DNA of 64,000 nt from Neorhizobium sp. NCHU2750 (GTDB lineage: Bacteria > Pseudomonadota > Alphaproteobacteria > Rhizobiales > Rhizobiaceae): assembly GCF_003597675.1 (NCBI RefSeq), contig NZ_CP030829.1, positions 372,001 through 436,000 on the forward strand, written 5' to 3'. The notes under the pieces were generated by a model. That model was not told the origin of the DNA. It ran no database searches and saw only the letters and a list, made by a program, of their open reading frames with translations. The first letter of the stretch is position 1, and the number at the start of each line of letters is the position of its first letter. Of this stretch, positions 1 to 8,468 are shown piece by piece. Position numbers and translations under genes: made by a program.

Positions 1-494
1 CTGGCGCCGCGGACAGGATTGTAGGCTTTACCCTTCTCGGCGCCATCGGTCTCGGGGATCGCATCGGTGCCGTAGAGCGCATCGTAGAGCGAGCCCCAGC
101 GGGCATTGGTGGCATTCAGCGCATAGCGGGCATTCATCACCGGCACGACCAGCTGCGGTCCGGCGATCTGGGCAATCTCCGGATCGACATTTTCGGTCGA
201 GACCTTGAAGTCCTCACCCTCGGGAAGCAGGTAGCCGATCTCACGCAAAAAGGCCTCATAAGCGACCAGATCGCTCGGCGCGCCGTTCTGCCGATACCAG
301 TCGTCGAGCGTCTCCTGGAAGGCATCACGTTTTGCCAGCAGCGCGCGGTTCTTCGGGGCAAGATCATGCACGATACCCGAAAAGCCCGCAAAAAACGCAG
401 ACGCATCGACCCCCGTACCAGGAAGCGCCTCGTCAACCAAAAACCGGTAAAGAAAATCTGATATCTGAAGACCGTTTTCTTCAACGCGCGCCAT
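1..494 (-). CDS. glcB: Malate synthase G, N-terminal part (cut by window edge)
   Basis: Condenses glyoxylate with acetyl-CoA to malate in the cytoplasm. The first ~164 residues are present and start with an ATG at 494 preceded by a good GGAGG seven bases upstream. The peptide reads [10 protein letters not shown], then a stretch with [12 protein letters not shown] and [10 protein letters not shown], then [20 protein letters not shown] and [12 protein letters not shown] recognise these as the N-terminal part of the long (~720 aa) G isoform rather than malate synthase A. The catalytic barrel lies outside the window. The gene reads away from the LysR gene at 598-1506, which lies upstream on the same strand with a 100-base gap. 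A GlcG-like gene sits just beyond the regulator, as in glycolate/glyoxylate loci. Confidence is high for family and low for regulation. Confidence 0.93.
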   Translation of the reverse strand, partial: MARVEENGLQISDFLYRFLVDEALPGTGVDASAFFAGFSGIVHDLAPKNRALLAKRDAFQETLDDWYRQNGAPSDLVAYEAFLREIGYLLPEGEDFKVSTENVDPEIAQIAGPQLVVPVMNARYALNATNARWGSLYDALYGTDAIPETDGAEKGKAYNPVRGA

Positions 495-597
495 GATGAC
501 CTCCAAAGGATTTTTTTACAGAATCCATCCTGGACGGCTCCAACTCAACGGGCACAAAAGGATATCACTCGTTCCGAAATGGAAATAATCGGCACAG

Positions 598-1506
598 TCA
601 GTTGTCTGCAGCACTCTCCCAATAGGGTTGGGGGCCGAAGACCCCATGCAGGTGCTCGATGAACACCCGAACTTTTGCCGGAAGAAACTGCCGGCTGGGG
701 AAAACGGCAGAGATCGTCACATTCCTCGACCCCTGGTAATCCGGGAGAACACGAACCAGGCTTCCATCTGACAGCTCCTTGCCGATATCCCAGGTGGATC
801 GCAAGGCAATGCCGAGGCCGGAAATGACGGCCTCGCGGATGACCTCGCTGGAATTGGTCTTGAGCTTGCCCTCCGGCCGATAGGTCAAAGGCCCCTGTGG
901 ACCGTCCAATCGCCAGGGCTCACCATTATGAGCGGGCAGGCATTGGTGATCCGCAAGGTCATCGAGAGAGCCTGGCATGCCATGCGTGTCGATATAGGAT
1001 CTGGAGGCGCAAAGCACGCGGGTGACACCGCAGAGTTTACGGGCAACAAAGCCCGAATCCTTGAGGTCCCCGATACGGATCGCCAGGTCGAACCCTTCCG
1101 CGACAAGGTCTGTCAGCGCATCGGAAAGCACCAGATCGATCGACAGATGCGGATATTCCGCCATGAAGCCGCAGAGATGCGGCGCTACATGCATGCGCCC
1201 GAACGACGTTGGCGCGGTGACCCTGAGGGTGCCGACAATTGCCGATGAGCGGCCGGACGCATAGGCCTGCGCCTCTTCCATACTGGCAAGGATGCTGACG
1301 ACGCGATCATAAAAGCCCTGTCCGGCCTCTGTGACCGCAATCTGCCGGGTCGTTCTCTGCAGCAGCCTTGCCCCAAGGCTTTTCTCAAGGCGCTTGATCC
1401 TCTTCGACACCACAGCCGGCGTCACGCCCAGTGACAGTGCTGCAAGAGACATGTTGCGCGTGGCTACCACCTTAGCAAACGTCTCGAGGTCATCCATGTC
1501 TTTCAT
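598..1506 (-). CDS. LysR-family transcriptional regulator
   Basis: A 302-residue LysR regulator. The N-terminal winged helix-turn-helix covers about residues 5-63 (DLETFAKVVATRNMSLAALS, then VSKRIKRLEKSLGARLLQRT). A periplasmic-binding-protein-like effector domain follows from about residue 90. It resembles the CrgA/DsdC-like group of short-target LysR proteins. I chose the ATG at 1506 (MKDMDDLETF). An ORF start at 1551 would add 15 residues of low plausibility and would overlap the palindrome at 1543-1563. The gene is divergent from the GlcG-like gene at 1625 and followed on the same strand by glcB, so control of glyoxylate/glycolate-related genes is a reasonable inference. No effector can be named. 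Confidence 0.88.
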   Translation of the reverse strand: MKDMDDLETFAKVVATRNMSLAALSLGVTPAVVSKRIKRLEKSLGARLLQRTTRQIAVTEAGQGFYDRVVSILASMEEAQAYASGRSSAIVGTLRVTAPTSFGRMHVAPHLCGFMAEYPHLSIDLVLSDALTDLVAEGFDLAIRIGDLKDSGFVARKLCGVTRVLCASRSYIDTHGMPGSLDDLADHQCLPAHNGEPWRLDGPQGPLTYRPEGKLKTNSSEVIREAVISGLGIALRSTWDIGKELSDGSLVRVLPDYQGSRNVTISAVFPSRQFLPAKVRVFIEHLHGVFGPQPYWESAADN

Positions 1507-1542
1507 CGTGATTTTTTCCAGAAAGGAACAGGTGATTGCCGA

Positions 1543-1563
1543 TATTTGCATCTAACGCAAATA
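1543..1563. promoter_or_regulatory. Inverted repeat in divergent promoter (candidate LysR operator)
   Basis: TATTTGC and GCAAATA form perfect 7-bp arms around a 7-base spacer. The site lies between the divergent LysR gene (start 1506) and the GlcG-like gene (start 1625). Arm length and total span suit a LysR-type recognition site, but binding is inference. Confidence 0.45.
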
Positions 1564-1624
1564 AGGCGTCACCAATAGGGTCGGATCACTTTTCACCAAC
1601 TTGGCAGTTAGCAGGAAGCATTGC

Positions 1625-2053
1625 ATGTTGACCATTCGACGATTGAGCCTCGAGGACGCCCGACTTCTGATCGCAGGAGCGGCACGTAAAGCGGACGAGA
1701 TCGGCGTGCCGATGTGCATTGCCGTCTGTGACGAGTCCGGCCAGTTGATCGCGTTCGAGCGAATGGACGGCGGAAAGATTACCAGCTCGATCATAGCCCA
1801 GGACAAGGCCTATACGGCGGCAGGTGCCAAGCGAACGACGGAAAGCTATGGCGTGGCGAGCCAGCCCGGCAGCGCAGCCTATGGCATCAATTCGGCTATC
1901 GGCGGCCGGCTGATGGTGGTTGCCGGCGGCCTGCCGGTGATTGTCGACGGCGAAGTTGTGGGTTCGATAGGCCTCAGCTCCGGCACGCCGGCACAGGATA
2001 GCGAATGCGCTCAGGCAGGCATCGACTACTTCCTCAGTCATCACGGATCGTAG
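1625..2053 (+). CDS. GlcG/HbpS-like protein (DUF336 family)
   Basis: A 142-residue protein of the GlcG/HbpS (heme-degrading-domain or DUF336) family. Family hallmarks are ARKADEIGVPMCIAVCDESG near the start, LIAFERMDG, IAQDKAYTAA, a glycine-rich GINSAIGGRLMVVAGGLPV and a final VVGSIGLSSGTPAQD. The product is predicted to be cytoplasmic, with no signal peptide. Family members occur in glycolate (glc) loci and in heme-sensing systems; the biochemical role in glc loci is not settled. The ATG at 1625 is preferred because AGGAAG lies about eight bases upstream; an upstream ATG at 1601 lacks a ribosome binding site. The LysR gene is divergent, and a stem-loop follows at 2065. Confidence 0.82.
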   Translation: MLTIRRLSLEDARLLIAGAARKADEIGVPMCIAVCDESGQLIAFERMDGGKITSSIIAQDKAYTAAGAKRTTESYGVASQPGSAAYGINSAIGGRLMVVAGGLPVIVDGEVVGSIGLSSGTPAQDSECAQAGIDYFLSHHGS

Positions 2054-2064
2054 TCCGTTATCTG

Positions 2065-2104
2065 TACGGGCCTCCGCCGGCGTCTCGCTTGCCGAAGGCC
2101 CGTA
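2065..2104. terminator. Inverted repeat between convergent genes
   Basis: TACGGGCCT (2065-2073) pairs with AGGCCCGTA (2096-2104), with a further short CGGC/GCCG pairing inside the loop. It lies between the end of the GlcG-like gene and the end of the LysR gene at 2193, where a bidirectional terminator would be expected. There is no clear T run. Confidence 0.5.
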
Positions 2105-2192
2105 TCGGTTGCCATTACGGAAGAAACCGGCTCGAACCGGTGGCCACCGTCTCTGCCCTATAAAGGATTCGGCGTCACGCAATTATGCGAAC

Positions 2193-3137
2193 TCAGCCCC
2201 GCATCAGTTGGGCACGCCGCATGAAGAAGCGTGGCAGACGCTCGATATATAACGAAAAGGCATCACTGAACTCGGTGAGGAAAACATCGAGCAGTCCGTC
2301 GTTGTGCGACGCAGCATGAATGGCGGAAAACGACAGTTCGATCGCCGGCTCAATCGGCCGGAAGCAGACCCCCTCTTCCCAATAATGGACGGCAGTGATC
2401 GGGTCGATGATCGACAGCCCCCCACCCGCTGCCACCATGGAGCAGGCCGCCATCGACAGATCGGCTTCATTGCCGAAAACCCGCTCGACACCTGCATTGA
2501 GAAAAAAGCGATCGATATTGACGCGCAACTGGGTGCCCCTGACAATCGAAACGAACGGATCATTGGCGAAATCGGCAGGTCCCAGCGTATCCTTTTGAGC
2601 AAGCGGGTGATTTTCGGGAACGACCGCAACAGGCTCGATCGAGGGCAATGAACTGCGTTTCAGGCCGGGGTGATCCAGCGGCCAATCGACCAGACCGAGA
2701 TCTGCACGCCCGGTCGCCACCCAATCGACGATCGTCTCGGACGACGTGGCCATCAGCGGCACATCGATGCCAGGCCGTGAGGCGGTGAATTCGCCGATGA
2801 AGCGGGGCAGGATCGAAAGATAGAGTGCGGGCAGCGCCGCGACCCTCAGCCGGCCTCCACGCCGCTTTCGAAGGGCATCAACGGTGTGCCCGACCTGCTC
2901 CAACCCCAGAAAATATCGCTCTACATCGCGAAACAGCGTGGCCGCATCCGAGGTGGGCCGCAGCACATCGCCCCGCTTTCGCACGAAAAGCGGCACGCCG
3001 ATCTGGTCCTCGAGGTCACGGATAAGGCGGCTGACGGCCGGCTGCGTGACATTCAGCATCTCGGCGCCCGTTCCCACGCCTCCGGTCGTCATCACCGCGC
3101 GAAAAGCCATCAGCTGTTTCTGATTGAGCAGATGCAC
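2193..3137 (-). CDS. LysR-family transcriptional regulator of the adjacent importer/monooxygenase operon
   Basis: A 314-residue LysR protein. Residues 6-65 form the DNA-binding domain (LMAFRAVMTTGGVGTGAEML, then NVTQPAVSRLIRDLEDQIGV). The C-terminal effector-binding domain has the usual two-lobe pattern, for example GRLRVAALPALYLSILPRFI and GLVDWPL. It is similar in layout to regulators of amino-acid or opine-type substrate genes. It is divergently transcribed from the binding-protein gene at 3270 with a 132-base shared promoter region holding inverted repeats at 3179-3209, so it very likely controls the 3270-10438 operon. The inducer is unknown. Confidence 0.9.
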   Translation of the reverse strand: MHLLNQKQLMAFRAVMTTGGVGTGAEMLNVTQPAVSRLIRDLEDQIGVPLFVRKRGDVLRPTSDAATLFRDVERYFLGLEQVGHTVDALRKRRGGRLRVAALPALYLSILPRFIGEFTASRPGIDVPLMATSSETIVDWVATGRADLGLVDWPLDHPGLKRSSLPSIEPVAVVPENHPLAQKDTLGPADFANDPFVSIVRGTQLRVNIDRFFLNAGVERVFGNEADLSMAACSMVAAGGGLSIIDPITAVHYWEEGVCFRPIEPAIELSFSAIHAASHNDGLLDVFLTEFSDAFSLYIERLPRFFMRRAQLMRG

Positions 3138-3178
3138 AAAAAGCCTCCATTAAAAGAATGCCGAGGTCATAACATTTC

Positions 3179-3209
3179 TTGATTGGTTGGGCCACAAAAT
3201 CAATTTGAT
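3179..3209. promoter_or_regulatory. Candidate LysR operator region (overlapping inverted repeats)
   Basis: TTGATT (3179-3184) and AATCAA (3198-3203) are inverted around 13 bases. The right arm overlaps a second palindrome, ATCAATTTGAT (3199-3209). Both lie between the divergent LysR gene (start 3137) and the binding-protein gene (start 3270). This two-site layout is typical of LysR recognition and activation sites; binding is inferred. Confidence 0.45.
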
Positions 3210-3269
3210 GCAGAGGCAGGTGTCTCTATTCTAATTGACAAAACGCAAAACCAACAAAAGGGGTTCTTC

Positions 3270-4310
3270 ATGAAATCAATCATCTCTCGGCTCATCGCCG
3301 GCTGCTCGCTGGCATTGCTGGCAACCGGCGCCTTCGCACAGGACAAGGTTCTGGTTGTCGCCGGACCCGGCGGATCGGTCGAAAAGGCACTACGCGATTC
3401 CGTGTTTCCGTCTTTCTCGGAAAAGACCGGGATGAGGATGGAATACGTCGCCGGCAACTCGACCGACATTCTGGCCAAGCTCCAGGCACAGGCCGGCAAT
3501 CAGCAGATCGACGTCGCCATGATCGACGATGGCCCGATGGCACAGGCCGTATCGCTCGGCTTCTGCCGGGATCTTGAGCTCGGCGATCTCAAGAAGGATC
3601 TCTACAAGGTCGCCCTGTTCCCCGATGGAAAGTCGGTCGCTTACGGCCTGCTTGGCTCCGGTTTCGTCTACAACAAGGATATCTTCAAGAAGAACGGCTG
3701 GGCTGCCCCGACTTCGCTCTCTGACCTCTCCGACCCGAAATTCGCCGGCAAGATCGTCATTCCGCCGCTCAACAATACCTATGGCGTGCTGACGCTCGTC
3801 CAGGTCGCCAAGGCCAATGGCGGCAGCGAGAGCAATATCGATCCGGGCTTCAAGGCCTTCACCGACAAGATCGCACCGAATGTGCTGGCCTTCGAACCTT
3901 CTCCGGGCAAGATGACCGAACTGCTGCAGAGCGGCCAGGCCGTGCTCGCTGTCTGGGGTTCCAGCCGCGCCAAGGCGCTGGCCGATACCGGCTTCCCGGC
4001 AGGCTTCGTCTATCCGAAGGAAGGCGGCGCAGTCATCGGCACCGGCGTCTGCCCGGTTGCCGGCGGCGCCCAGAAGCCTGAGGCCGAGGCCTTCATCAAC
4101 TACCTGCTGCAGCCCGACATTCAGGTCAAGATGGCCAAGGCTTCCGGCCTTGCCCCGGTCAACCGCAACGCGAAGCTGGCACCGGAAGATCAGGTTGGAA
4201 TGCCCTATGGCGAAGACCAGGTGAACCAGCTCGTTTCTGTCGACTGGGTCACCATCAACAAGAACCGCGGCGCCTGGAACCAGCGCTGGACGCGTGAAGT
4301 CGAACGCTGA
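3270..4310 (+). CDS. ABC transporter substrate-binding protein, polyamine-type (family 1)
   Basis: A 346-residue periplasmic binding protein of the PotD/PotF/AfuA-type solute-binding family 1. It begins with a Sec signal peptide (MKSIISRLIAGCSLALLATG, cleavage after AFA). The mature part has family features such as VVAGPGGSVEKALRDSVFPS, VAMIDDGPMAQA, YNKDIFKKNGW and FINYLLQPDIQVKMAKASG. The ATG at 3270 has AAAGGGG just upstream; an upstream in-frame start at 3183 would put the signal peptide internally. It is first in an operon with a SHMT-like enzyme, one ATPase and two permeases. Substrate is unknown; family members bind polyamines, iron(III) or small organic amines, and the operon suggests an amino-acid-like compound. 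Confidence 0.9.
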   Translation: MKSIISRLIAGCSLALLATGAFAQDKVLVVAGPGGSVEKALRDSVFPSFSEKTGMRMEYVAGNSTDILAKLQAQAGNQQIDVAMIDDGPMAQAVSLGFCRDLELGDLKKDLYKVALFPDGKSVAYGLLGSGFVYNKDIFKKNGWAAPTSLSDLSDPKFAGKIVIPPLNNTYGVLTLVQVAKANGGSESNIDPGFKAFTDKIAPNVLAFEPSPGKMTELLQSGQAVLAVWGSSRAKALADTGFPAGFVYPKEGGAVIGTGVCPVAGGAQKPEAEAFINYLLQPDIQVKMAKASGLAPVNRNAKLAPEDQVGMPYGEDQVNQLVSVDWVTINKNRGAWNQRWTREVER

Positions 4311-4390
4311 TTTCCGCAAATGGACAGCGGGAGAGGTGACATCGACACCTTTCCCGCTGCGCGCTGACCTTTGACTGCAAGCAGGACACA

Positions 4391-5707
4391 ATGACCGACC
4401 AAAGCAAGACATCCGCCTCCCATTCCGCCTGGATGGATGAGCAATATTTTACCGCATCGCTGCACGAAGCCGACGCCGAGATCGCAGCGCTGGCCGACAG
4501 CGAGATGGAACGTCAGCGCAATTCCATCGAACTCATTGCTTCGGAAAACTTCGTCAGCCGCGCCGTGCTCGACGCGCTCGGATCGGTGTTCTGCAACAAG
4601 ACCGTCGTCGGCTATCCAGGGCGCCGCTTCCACGCCGGCGCGCATGAAGCAGACGCACTCGAACGTCTTGCGGTGTCACGCGCCTGCGCGGCCTTCGGCT
4701 CGCGCTTTGCAAACGTGCAGCCGCATTCAGGCATTCAGGCAAACCTCGCCGTGTTTCGCGCACTTGTCCGGCCCGACCAGACCGTCCTGTCGCTTTCCGG
4801 CGCCGAGGGCGGCCATTTCAGCCACGGGGGCGCGGCCAATCTCAGCGGCTCCATGGCGAAAGCCGTCTATTATCATACCGATAGCAACGGCCTGATCGAT
4901 TACGATGCGCTGGAAGCCCTGGCGCGCGAACATCAGCCACGGATGATCGTCACCGGCGGTGCCGCCTATCCGCGCGAGATCGACTATCCCCGTCTGCGTG
5001 CCATTGCCGATCTCTCGGGCGCTCTGCTGATGGCGGACATCGCCCATTTCGCCGGCCTCGTGGTCGCCCGCTGCACGGCCGATCCGTTCCCGCATTGCGA
5101 TATAGTGACGACGACGACCTACAAGTCCCTGCGCGGCACGCGCGGCGGCATCATCCTGACCAATGACGAGAAGATTGCCGAGGCGCTGGAAAAAGCGACG
5201 TCACCCGGTGTCCAGGGAAGTCCGCTTCTCCATGCCATCGCCGGCAAGGCTGTCTGCCTCGGAGAAGCGCTGCGACCGAGCTTCGCCGCCTATGGGCGGG
5301 CGGTCCTCGCCAATGCACGCGCGCTGGCATCGGAACTCCAGGCCGGTGGCACGGCGGTCCTGACCGGCGGCACAGACACGCCGCTCGTGATCGCGGACCT
5401 TCGCCAGCGCGGCCTCAAGGGCCAGCCGATGGTCGAGGCGCTCGATCGCGCCGGCATCACCTGCAACCGCTGCGAAATTCCCGGCGACGACACGGATCCT
5501 GCAATGACATCCGGCCTCCGCTTCGGTGTCTCCGCAGCGACGACGCGCGGTCTCGGAACCGCCGAGATGATCATGATTGCCCGCGCCATCAACCGGCTTC
5601 TCGAGGCGGCGCAGGCGGGTGGCGACCTTGGCCCGCTGGAAGCACAAATTGCCGGCGAGAGCCGGGCCATGATGGCCGATTTTCCTCTCTACAAGGCTTT
5701 GGCATGA
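4391..5707 (+). CDS. Serine hydroxymethyltransferase-like PLP enzyme inside an importer operon
   Basis: A 438-residue fold-type I PLP enzyme of the GlyA family. Recognisable elements are RQRNSIELIASENFVSRAVL (about 41-60), GYPGRRFHAG (74-83), NVQPHSGIQAN (108-118), ADIAHFAGLV (215-224) and the PLP-lysine motif TTTTYKSLRGTRGG with K245. Housekeeping SHMT normally has THKTL(R/A)GPRGG. Here the residue before the lysine is Tyr (Y244) and the Pro is Thr (T250), so this is a divergent paralogue. Possible activities are retro-aldol cleavage of a substituted serine, alpha-methylserine hydroxymethyl transfer, or ordinary SHMT chemistry. It lies between the binding-protein and ATPase genes, and its stop overlaps the ATPase start (ATGA at 5704), so it belongs to the uptake operon. 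Confidence 0.86.
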   Translation: MTDQSKTSASHSAWMDEQYFTASLHEADAEIAALADSEMERQRNSIELIASENFVSRAVLDALGSVFCNKTVVGYPGRRFHAGAHEADALERLAVSRACAAFGSRFANVQPHSGIQANLAVFRALVRPDQTVLSLSGAEGGHFSHGGAANLSGSMAKAVYYHTDSNGLIDYDALEALAREHQPRMIVTGGAAYPREIDYPRLRAIADLSGALLMADIAHFAGLVVARCTADPFPHCDIVTTTTYKSLRGTRGGIILTNDEKIAEALEKATSPGVQGSPLLHAIAGKAVCLGEALRPSFAAYGRAVLANARALASELQAGGTAVLTGGTDTPLVIADLRQRGLKGQPMVEALDRAGITCNRCEIPGDDTDPAMTSGLRFGVSAATTRGLGTAEMIMIARAINRLLEAAQAGGDLGPLEAQIAGESRAMMADFPLYKALA

Positions 5708-6774
5708 CATTTCTGAGCATTCGTAACGTCGCCAAACACTATCAGGACTTCGTGGCCGTTCACGACACCAATATCGAGGTCGGAGAGGCGGAATTCATTT
5801 CGCTTCTCGGTCCTTCGGGCTGCGGCAAGACCACGACGCTGCAGATGATTGCAGGCTTCATCCAGCCTACGCGTGGCCAGATCCTTCTTCAGGGACGCGA
5901 CCTCACGGCTCTCGATGCCCATCGCCGCGGCCTCGGCGTGGTCTTCCAGTCCTATGCCCTGTTTCCACATATGACCGCCGAGGAAAATGTCTCCTTCGGT
6001 CTGGAACTGCGCAAGGTACCGGCCGCAGAGCGCCGCAAGAAGGTTGCGGACGCTCTGGAACTGGTCGGGCTTGGCGCATTCGGCACCCGCTATCCGCGCC
6101 AGATGTCGGGCGGTCAGCAGCAGCGCGTGGCACTCGCCCGCGCACTGGTCATCAACCCGCCGCTTCTCCTTCTCGACGAACCGCTTTCCAATCTCGACGC
6201 AAAGCTGCGTGAAGACATGCAGACCGAGCTGCGGCGTATTCAGCGCAGTCTCGGCACGACGACCATTCTCGTCACCCACGACCAGGGTGAGGCGATGGCG
6301 CTGTCTGACCGGATCGTCGTGATGGATCACGGACGGGTGGAACAGATCGGCCGGCCCGAGGACGTCTATGACCGGCCGGCAACGGAATTTGTCGCACGCT
6401 TCCTGGGTCGCACCATTGCACTGAAAGGCGAGATCATTGCCGGCAGCAGCGGCACGAGCCTGAAGCTTGGAGAACTGATGCTGCCCTGGTCAGGTAGCCG
6501 TACTGCTGGACCCGTCACGCTCAATGTACGCCCGGAAAGGATGCTGATTGCCGACCACGGCCTTCCCGGCCGGGTGACGCGGCGCTGCTTTCAGGGTGCC
6601 TTCTGGCTCTGCACGATCGAAACGGAAGTCGGCGAAGTCGAAATCATTCATCCCAATGCCGGCACGCCATGCCCGCGCGAAGGAGAATTGCTGCATCTGG
6701 CAATCGATCCGCGCGATCTCTCCGCGCTGAGCGAGAAGTCGGCAAAGACTGCACCGGACGGAGCGAACTCATGA
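5704..6774 (+). CDS. ABC transporter ATP-binding protein, PotA-type
   Basis: A 356-residue importer ATPase. Walker A GPSGCGKTTT is near residues 36-45, the Q-loop is in VVFQSYALFPHMTAEENVSF, the signature MSGGQQQRVALARAL is near 137 and Walker B LLLLDEPLSNLDAKL near 157, followed by the H-loop VTHDQGEAMAL. A C-terminal TOBE-like regulatory domain covers roughly residues 270-345. This layout fits spermidine/putrescine, iron(III) and 2-aminoethylphosphonate-type importers. It is translationally coupled to the SHMT-like gene upstream and to the permease at 6771. Confidence 0.92.
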   Translation: MTFLSIRNVAKHYQDFVAVHDTNIEVGEAEFISLLGPSGCGKTTTLQMIAGFIQPTRGQILLQGRDLTALDAHRRGLGVVFQSYALFPHMTAEENVSFGLELRKVPAAERRKKVADALELVGLGAFGTRYPRQMSGGQQQRVALARALVINPPLLLLDEPLSNLDAKLREDMQTELRRIQRSLGTTTILVTHDQGEAMALSDRIVVMDHGRVEQIGRPEDVYDRPATEFVARFLGRTIALKGEIIAGSSGTSLKLGELMLPWSGSRTAGPVTLNVRPERMLIADHGLPGRVTRRCFQGAFWLCTIETEVGEVEIIHPNAGTPCPREGELLHLAIDPRDLSALSEKSAKTAPDGANS

Positions 6775-7640
6775 TCTCCTCCCCGCCCAATACGCAAGGC
6801 GCCTGGCTTTGGGTCGGACCGGCAGCCCTCCTGTTCCTGGGAGTGGTCATGGCGCCCTTGGTGATGACGTTCCTTTTGACCTTCTACAGCTGGGACGGAA
6901 CGGCAGGCATCGTCCCAGGCTTCTCCTTCAAAAACTGGGTCTCTGTCCTGAGCGACAGCTATTACCTCGACATCTTCGGCCGCACATTCTGGTATGCGGC
7001 TGCGGCAACCGCCATGACGTTGGTGATCGGGCTGCCCGAGGCGATCATCGTCAACCAGATGAGTGCCAAATGGCGGCGATTTTGCCTGCTGGTGATCCTC
7101 GGACCATTGCTGGTATCCGTGGTGGCACGCACGCTCGGCTGGACCTTGCTGTTCGGCGGTGCCAACGGCGTGGTCAACAAGGCGCTGATGGGACTGGGGC
7201 TGATTTCCGGTCCGATCCCCTTCATGTTCACGCCATGGGGAACGATCATATCGCTCGCCCATGTGCTGATGCCGTTCATGGTTCTCTCGGTGTCTGCCGC
7301 CCTCCAGCGATTGAACCCGCAGATCGCCGATGCCGCGGCTTCGCTCGGCGCAGCACCCTGGACGGTGATGCGGCGGGTCATCCTGCCGCAGATCATGCCG
7401 GGCATACTCTCCGGTGCGATCATGGTCTTTGCGATGGCGGCAAGCTCGTTTGCCACGCCCGCCATCATCGGCGGACGCCGTCTCAAGGTTGTTTCGACGG
7501 CGATCTATGACGAATTCACCAACACGCTCAACTGGCCGCTCGGCGCCGTTATCGCCGTGATCCTTCTCTGCGCGCTGACGGCCATCATCGTCGGTTCCAA
7601 CAGCCTGATCGAAAAACGCTTTCCGGAGGCTTTCCGATGA
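6771..7640 (+). CDS. ABC transporter permease, PotB-type
   Basis: A 289-residue inner-membrane permease with about six hydrophobic segments, beginning at LWVGPAALLFLGVVMAPLVM. The EAA-type cytoplasmic loop reads ADAAASLGAAPWTVMRRVIL (about 216-235), the coupling helix that contacts the ATPase. The ATG at 6771 overlaps the ATPase stop (ATGA), which decides the start over an ORF start at 6669 inside the ATPase gene. It pairs with the permease at 7637. Confidence 0.9.
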   Translation: MISSPPNTQGAWLWVGPAALLFLGVVMAPLVMTFLLTFYSWDGTAGIVPGFSFKNWVSVLSDSYYLDIFGRTFWYAAAATAMTLVIGLPEAIIVNQMSAKWRRFCLLVILGPLLVSVVARTLGWTLLFGGANGVVNKALMGLGLISGPIPFMFTPWGTIISLAHVLMPFMVLSVSAALQRLNPQIADAAASLGAAPWTVMRRVILPQIMPGILSGAIMVFAMAASSFATPAIIGGRRLKVVSTAIYDEFTNTLNWPLGAVIAVILLCALTAIIVGSNSLIEKRFPEAFR

Positions 7641-8440
7641 CGCGCAAGAACAGTTGGCTCGCAATCGCCTTCCATCTCTGCTTCGTGACTTTCATGCTCG
7701 CTCCCATCGTGGTGGTCTGCGTCGTCGCCTTCACGCCGGAGGCCTATCTCAGCTTCCCCACGACGAGCTTCTCGCTGCGCTGGTTCCGCGAGATCGGCAA
7801 CTACCCGGAATTCATGAGGGCGGCCCGCACGAGCCTGTTTCTCGGTACGATCTCTTCGACCGTGGTGATGCTTTTTGCCGTGCCGGCAGCACTCGGCATC
7901 GCCCGCTACCGGTTCATCGGCCGGGATACGCTGACCTCGATCTTCATGTCTCCGCTGATGATCCCGCAGGTCGTCCTCGGCGTCGCCTTCCTGCGGTTCT
8001 TCAATCAGATCGGCCTCGCGGGAACAACGGTCGGCCTCGTCCTGGCGCACATGATCATCGTCTTCCCCTTCGCCATGCGTCTGACGCTCGCCTCCGTCAA
8101 CGGGCTCGACTCACGGGTGGAACATGCGGCGGTTTCACTTGGCGCGACCAAGTTCCAGGTTCTCCGCCGGGTCGTCCTGCCGCTCATCCTTCCGGGGATG
8201 ATTTCCGGCTGGATGCTCTCCTTCATTCAATCCTTCGACGAAGTGACGATGACCTTCTTCATTGCCACTCCGGGAACCGAAACGCTGCCGGTGCGGATGT
8301 TCGCCTACATCCAGGACAGCGTCGATCCGCTGATCACCTCGGTTTCAGCCTGCGTGATCGCTGTGACGATCGTCGCATTGGTGGTCGTCGACAAGTTTTT
8401 CCGCCTCGACCGCATCCTTCTTGGCGGCTCCGACCGCTAG
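7637..8440 (+). CDS. ABC transporter permease, PotC-type
   Basis: A 267-residue second permease of the polyamine-type importer, with six predicted membrane spans. The first is near FHLCFVTFMLAPIVVVCVVA; the EAA loop is EHAAVSLGATKFQVLRRVVL. It overlaps the previous permease by an ATGA junction and is followed after 28 bases by the monooxygenase gene. It completes a one-ATPase, two-permease, one-binding-protein importer. Confidence 0.9.
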   Translation: MTRKNSWLAIAFHLCFVTFMLAPIVVVCVVAFTPEAYLSFPTTSFSLRWFREIGNYPEFMRAARTSLFLGTISSTVVMLFAVPAALGIARYRFIGRDTLTSIFMSPLMIPQVVLGVAFLRFFNQIGLAGTTVGLVLAHMIIVFPFAMRLTLASVNGLDSRVEHAAVSLGATKFQVLRRVVLPLILPGMISGWMLSFIQSFDEVTMTFFIATPGTETLPVRMFAYIQDSVDPLITSVSACVIAVTIVALVVVDKFFRLDRILLGGSDR

Positions 8441-8468
8441 ACAAAAAAACATCTAAGGAATCAATAGT

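Noticed and set aside
137..484. Minus-strand frame of 115 residues at the left edge
   Set aside because: The overlapping minus-strand frame starting at 494 encodes recognisable malate synthase G and explains this region; the 115-residue frame is low-complexity Arg/Ser-rich and out of frame with it.
3390..4412. Long minus-strand frame (340 residues) opposite the first binding-protein gene
   Set aside because: Antisense shadow of a GC-rich gene; it has no domain, and the plus strand encodes a signal-peptide binding protein with a good ribosome binding site.
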